DNA from: Sphingomonas sp. So64.6b
GTDB lineage: Bacteria > Pseudomonadota > Alphaproteobacteria > Sphingomonadales > Sphingomonadaceae
Assembly: GCF_014171475.1 (NCBI RefSeq)
Contig: NZ_CP048817.1
Coordinates: 2,542,001-2,606,000 of the forward strand
Direction of reading: 5' to 3'
DNA: 64,000 nt
Position numbers and translations under genes: made by a program. The notes under the pieces are model-generated. The model ran no database searches, had not been told where the DNA came from, and was given only the letters and a program-made list of their open reading frames with translations. Below are positions 61,585 through 64,000 of the stretch, piece by piece (position 1 is the stretch's first letter; every line of letters starts with the position of its first letter).

Positions 61585-63086
61585 TGGGAGCGCTTACCTC
61601 GAAGATCCTGGCGCGCGATTTCACCGCCTCGATCGTCGTCTTCCTGGTCGCGATGCCGCTGTGCATGGGCATCGCGATCGCATCGGGCGTGCCGCCCGAA
61701 AAGGGCCTGATCACCGGTATCATCGGCGGGCTCGTCGTCGGCGCGTTTGCCGGTTCGCCGCTTCAGGTCAGCGGCCCCGCCGCCGGCCTGGCGGTGATCG
61801 TATTCGAACTGGTGCGTGAACATGGCATATCCGCGCTCGGCCCGATCCTCGTGCTGGCGGGTGCTTTGCAGGTTGTCTCCGGCATCTTCAAACTTGGCGG
61901 CTGGTTCCGCGCGATTTCGCCGGCGGTGGTGCATGGCATGCTCGCCGGCATCGGCGCGCTGATCGTGATCGGCCAGTTCCAGGTGCTGTTCGATGAAAAG
62001 CCCATGTCGAGCGGACTGGAGAATCTCGCGCTCATGCCGGTTCGTCTGTTCGGCCTTTCGGCGACTGACATGCAGGCGACCGAAATCGCGTTTATCGTCG
62101 GTCTGGTCACGATCGGCGCAATGCTCGCCTGGGAAAAGTTCCGCCCCGCCGCGCTCCGGCTTGTCCCCGGCGCACTGGTCGGCGTTCTTGTGGCCACGCT
62201 CACCGCGATCCTGTTTGGCCTCGGCGTCAACCGGGTCGATGTGCCCGCCTCGATCTTCGCTGCGGTCGATGTGCCCGGCGCTGGTTTCTTCTCGATCCTC
62301 GGTAGCCCGGCGATCATCGCCACCGCCCTCGCCATCGCCTTCATCGCCAGCGCCGAGACATTGCTGTCGGCGGCGGCGGTCGATCGCATGCATGACGGCG
62401 TACGCACCGATTACGACAAGGAATTGCGTGCACAGGGCATCGGCAATCTGCTGTGCGGCTTTGCCGGCGCTCTGCCGATGACCGGGGTGATCGTGCGCAG
62501 TTCCGCCAACGTCCAGGCCGGCGCGACGACGCGGCTGTCGACGATCCTGCATGGCGCATGGATCCTGGGTTTTGTCGCGTTGCTCCCCTGGCTGTTGCGC
62601 GAGATCCCGATGGCGGCGCTTGGCGGCATCCTGGTCGTCACCGGCTGGCGTCTGGTCAGCCTCAGCCATGTCCGCCATTTGTTCAAATCCTATGGCATAC
62701 TGCCGGCGTTGATCTGGGCAGCGACCTTCGTGATGGTCGTGGCGACCGATCTGCTTACCGGCGTGCTCGTCGGTTTGGCATTGTCGCTGGTCGAATTGGT
62801 ACCCCATGGGCGTCGCCTGCGCCTGCGTGTGGACGAAGCGCATGATGACACGACCAGCCGGATCAGCCTCGACGGTGCCGCGACCTTCGTCGCATTGCCA
62901 AAGCTGAGCCGCGTGCTCGACGCGCTGCCGCATGATCGTCCGCTGCTCCTGAACCTCGGCAAGCTCGACGCGATCGACCACACCATGGCGGAGATGCTGA
63001 GCGACTGGCTGCAGCGGCGGCGCGATCGCGGCATGGCGATCGAACTGGAAGGTGGCTCGGGCGCGCTGCGCGCAAAGCTCGCCTGA
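61584..63086 (+). CDS. SulP family anion transporter (bicarbonate-type)
   Basis: A 500-residue SulP transporter: TASIVVFLVAMPLCMGIAIASGVPPEKGLITGIIGGLVVGAFAGSPLQVSGPAAGL is the family's first-helices signature, about 11-12 helices, and a short C-terminal STAS domain (GAATFVALPKLSRVLDALPHDRPLLLNLGKLDAIDHTMAEML). Coupling with carbonic anhydrase points to bicarbonate (Na+ or H+ symport) rather than sulfate. Confidence 0.92.
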   Translation: MGALTSKILARDFTASIVVFLVAMPLCMGIAIASGVPPEKGLITGIIGGLVVGAFAGSPLQVSGPAAGLAVIVFELVREHGISALGPILVLAGALQVVSGIFKLGGWFRAISPAVVHGMLAGIGALIVIGQFQVLFDEKPMSSGLENLALMPVRLFGLSATDMQATEIAFIVGLVTIGAMLAWEKFRPAALRLVPGALVGVLVATLTAILFGLGVNRVDVPASIFAAVDVPGAGFFSILGSPAIIATALAIAFIASAETLLSAAAVDRMHDGVRTDYDKELRAQGIGNLLCGFAGALPMTGVIVRSSANVQAGATTRLSTILHGAWILGFVALLPWLLREIPMAALGGILVVTGWRLVSLSHVRHLFKSYGILPALIWAATFVMVVATDLLTGVLVGLALSLVELVPHGRRLRLRVDEAHDDTTSRISLDGAATFVALPKLSRVLDALPHDRPLLLNLGKLDAIDHTMAEMLSDWLQRRRDRGMAIELEGGSGALRAKLA

Positions 63087-63182
63087 GCGGTCGACGGACA
63101 TGTTTTGTCACGATCGGGATGCATCCGGGAAATAGCCGGTCAGTAGAAAAAAGGTCCCGAAAGCCAAGCCGCACCACCCCAT

Positions 63183-63201
63183 CCTCCCCCAAAGGAGGGG
63201 G
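63183..63201. repeat. Short GC-rich inverted repeat upstream of porin gene
   Basis: CCTCCCCC-AAA-GGAGGGGG, eight-base arms in the 177-base gap between the SulP and porin genes. The composition recalls the half-element of the repeat at 14567-14676, so it could be a degraded copy. No T-tract follows. Confidence 0.45.
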
Positions 63202-63263
63202 CGAGATGCAGCAGCTGGCGGGCGCAGGAGGGATATTCACGCCTTTAAGAAGGGGAATATTCC

Positions 63264-64000
63264 ATGATCAATCGTATCCTTGCCGCGGCGGCGCTGACCG
63301 TCGCGGCCCCTGCCTTCGCGCAGGAAGAGGCACCACCCAAAGCGGTTACCGTCACCGGTAGCGTCGGCCTTGTCTCCGACTATCGCTTTCGCGGCGTGTC
63401 GCAGACCGACAAGGAAATGGCGCTGCAGGGCGGCGCCACCGTCACGCACAAAAGCGGCCTTTATGCCGGCGTATGGGGTTCCAACCTTGCTGGCTGGGGC
63501 ACTTTCGGCGGCGCCAATATGGAGCTCGACATTTACGGCGGTTACAAACTGCCGGTCGGTGGCGGCACGCTTGATGTCGGGTTGACCTGGTACATGTATC
63601 CGGGCGGTTTCTCGAACACCGACTTCGCCGAGCCTTATGTGAAACTGTCCGGCACGGTCGGGCCGGTCACCTTGCTCGCCGGCGTCGCCTATGCGCCCTC
63701 ACAGGAAGCGCTGGGTCGCTGGTTCTATAGCGGTGCGGACAGCGCGCTCGGCGTACCCAATGCGCCGGGCGACAAGGAAGATAATCTCTATGTCTGGGCC
63801 GACGCCAGCGCCGGAATCCCCAAAACGCCAGTGACGCTGAAAGCGCATCTCGGTTATTCGGACGGCAATGCCGGCCTGGGCCCGAACGGCACCAGCCTCG
63901 CCCCGACCGGCAAATATTGGGACTGGATGGTCGGCACCGACGTAGTGGTCGGCCCGGTGACGCTGGGCGTTGCTTATGTCGATACCGATATCGGCCGCGC
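63264..64000 (+). CDS. TorF-like putative porin, 3' truncated by window end
   Basis: The first 245 residues of a barrel protein. Signal peptide 1-19 (ends APAFAQE), then the TIGR02001-type pattern VTGSVGLVSDYRFRGVSQTDKEMALQGGATVTHKSGLYAGVWGSN and repeated antiparallel strands with aromatic girdles. Such proteins are putative porins often linked to transport of small anions or oxyanions. SD AAGGGGAATATTCC precedes ATG 63264. The C-terminus lies outside the window. Confidence 0.85.
   Translation, partial: MINRILAAAALTVAAPAFAQEEAPPKAVTVTGSVGLVSDYRFRGVSQTDKEMALQGGATVTHKSGLYAGVWGSNLAGWGTFGGANMELDIYGGYKLPVGGGTLDVGLTWYMYPGGFSNTDFAEPYVKLSGTVGPVTLLAGVAYAPSQEALGRWFYSGADSALGVPNAPGDKEDNLYVWADASAGIPKTPVTLKAHLGYSDGNAGLGPNGTSLAPTGKYWDWMVGTDVVVGPVTLGVAYVDTDIGR

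Noticed and set aside
61536..63101. 521-codon minus-strand frame opposite the SulP gene
   Set aside because: It mirrors the codon periodicity of the SulP gene, is rich in Arg, His, Gln and Asp with no domain, and SulP is unambiguous. GC-rich coding DNA often leaves long antisense frames.

Overview
The window is GC-rich, densely coding chromosomal DNA of a Gram-negative alphaproteobacterium, most likely a Sphingomonas-type member of the Sphingomonadales. The grounds are outer-membrane proteins (TonB-dependent receptor, BamB, MipA/OmpV, TorF-like porin), family choices common in that group (DUF1476-BolA-Grx4, DUF5076, BlaI/M56, VIT1, DUF885, DUF4230), GTG and TTG starts, and a sigma-EcfG-type promoter in front of a CsbD gene. 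I see no rRNA, tRNA, CRISPR array, transposase, integrase or phage gene. It looks like core genome with a few unusual arrangements rather than an island.

Layout. 1-3.8 kb: end of an OmpR-type regulator, a diguanylate cyclase, RNase T2 and nadC. 3.9-9.9 kb: a DUF885 hydrolase, nadA, membrane proteins, and a DUF4230/metallo-hydrolase pair. 10-12 kb: a BlaI/M56 repressor-protease pair behind a double operator. 12-19 kb: an SMP-30 lactonase, a VIT1 transporter, the two subunits of a 3-oxoacid CoA-transferase separated by a lipoprotein phosphatase, a palindromic repeat and a DUF5076 gene, then a GST, an epimerase and a dihaem cytochrome c. 19-23 kb: leuC and leuD separated by a 36-residue peptide and a secreted lactonase-like metallo-hydrolase, then a quinone oxidoreductase. 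23-28 kb: DUF808, DUF1476-bolA-grxD, a ThDP enzyme, CsbD and a methyltransferase.

28-33 kb: a hydrolase, then thiG behind a gene that fuses ThiS to a VOC/glyoxalase domain, divergent from aroQ-accB-accC. 33-40 kb: a large TonB-dependent receptor, a small HNH protein, rsgA and proline iminopeptidase. 39.9-46 kb: S9 peptidase, ArsC-like reductase and phospholipase D in tight overlap, then purL. 46-53 kb: bfd-bfr with iron-box-like dyads, an orphan Hpt protein, and the yfgM-bamB-der-panB region. 53-58 kb: an EnvZ/OmpR-type two-component system with a GNAT and an ArsC/YffB-type gene, divergent from MipA/OmpV, then an XRE/MmyB regulator. 58.7-64 kb: a second two-component system followed by beta-carbonic anhydrase, a SulP anion transporter and a TorF-like porin cut by the window end.

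The strongest candidates for something undescribed are: the ThiS-VOC fusion, which buries the diglycine ThiS normally needs as a free C-terminus; the palindromic repeat that appears to supply the Shine-Dalgarno sequence of the phosphatase inside the CoA-transferase operon; the secreted lactonase-like enzyme and micro-ORF embedded between leuC and leuD; and the cluster of TCCCGCA motifs upstream of the S9 peptidase operon. All functional calls come from reading motifs and recalling families; no database search was possible.
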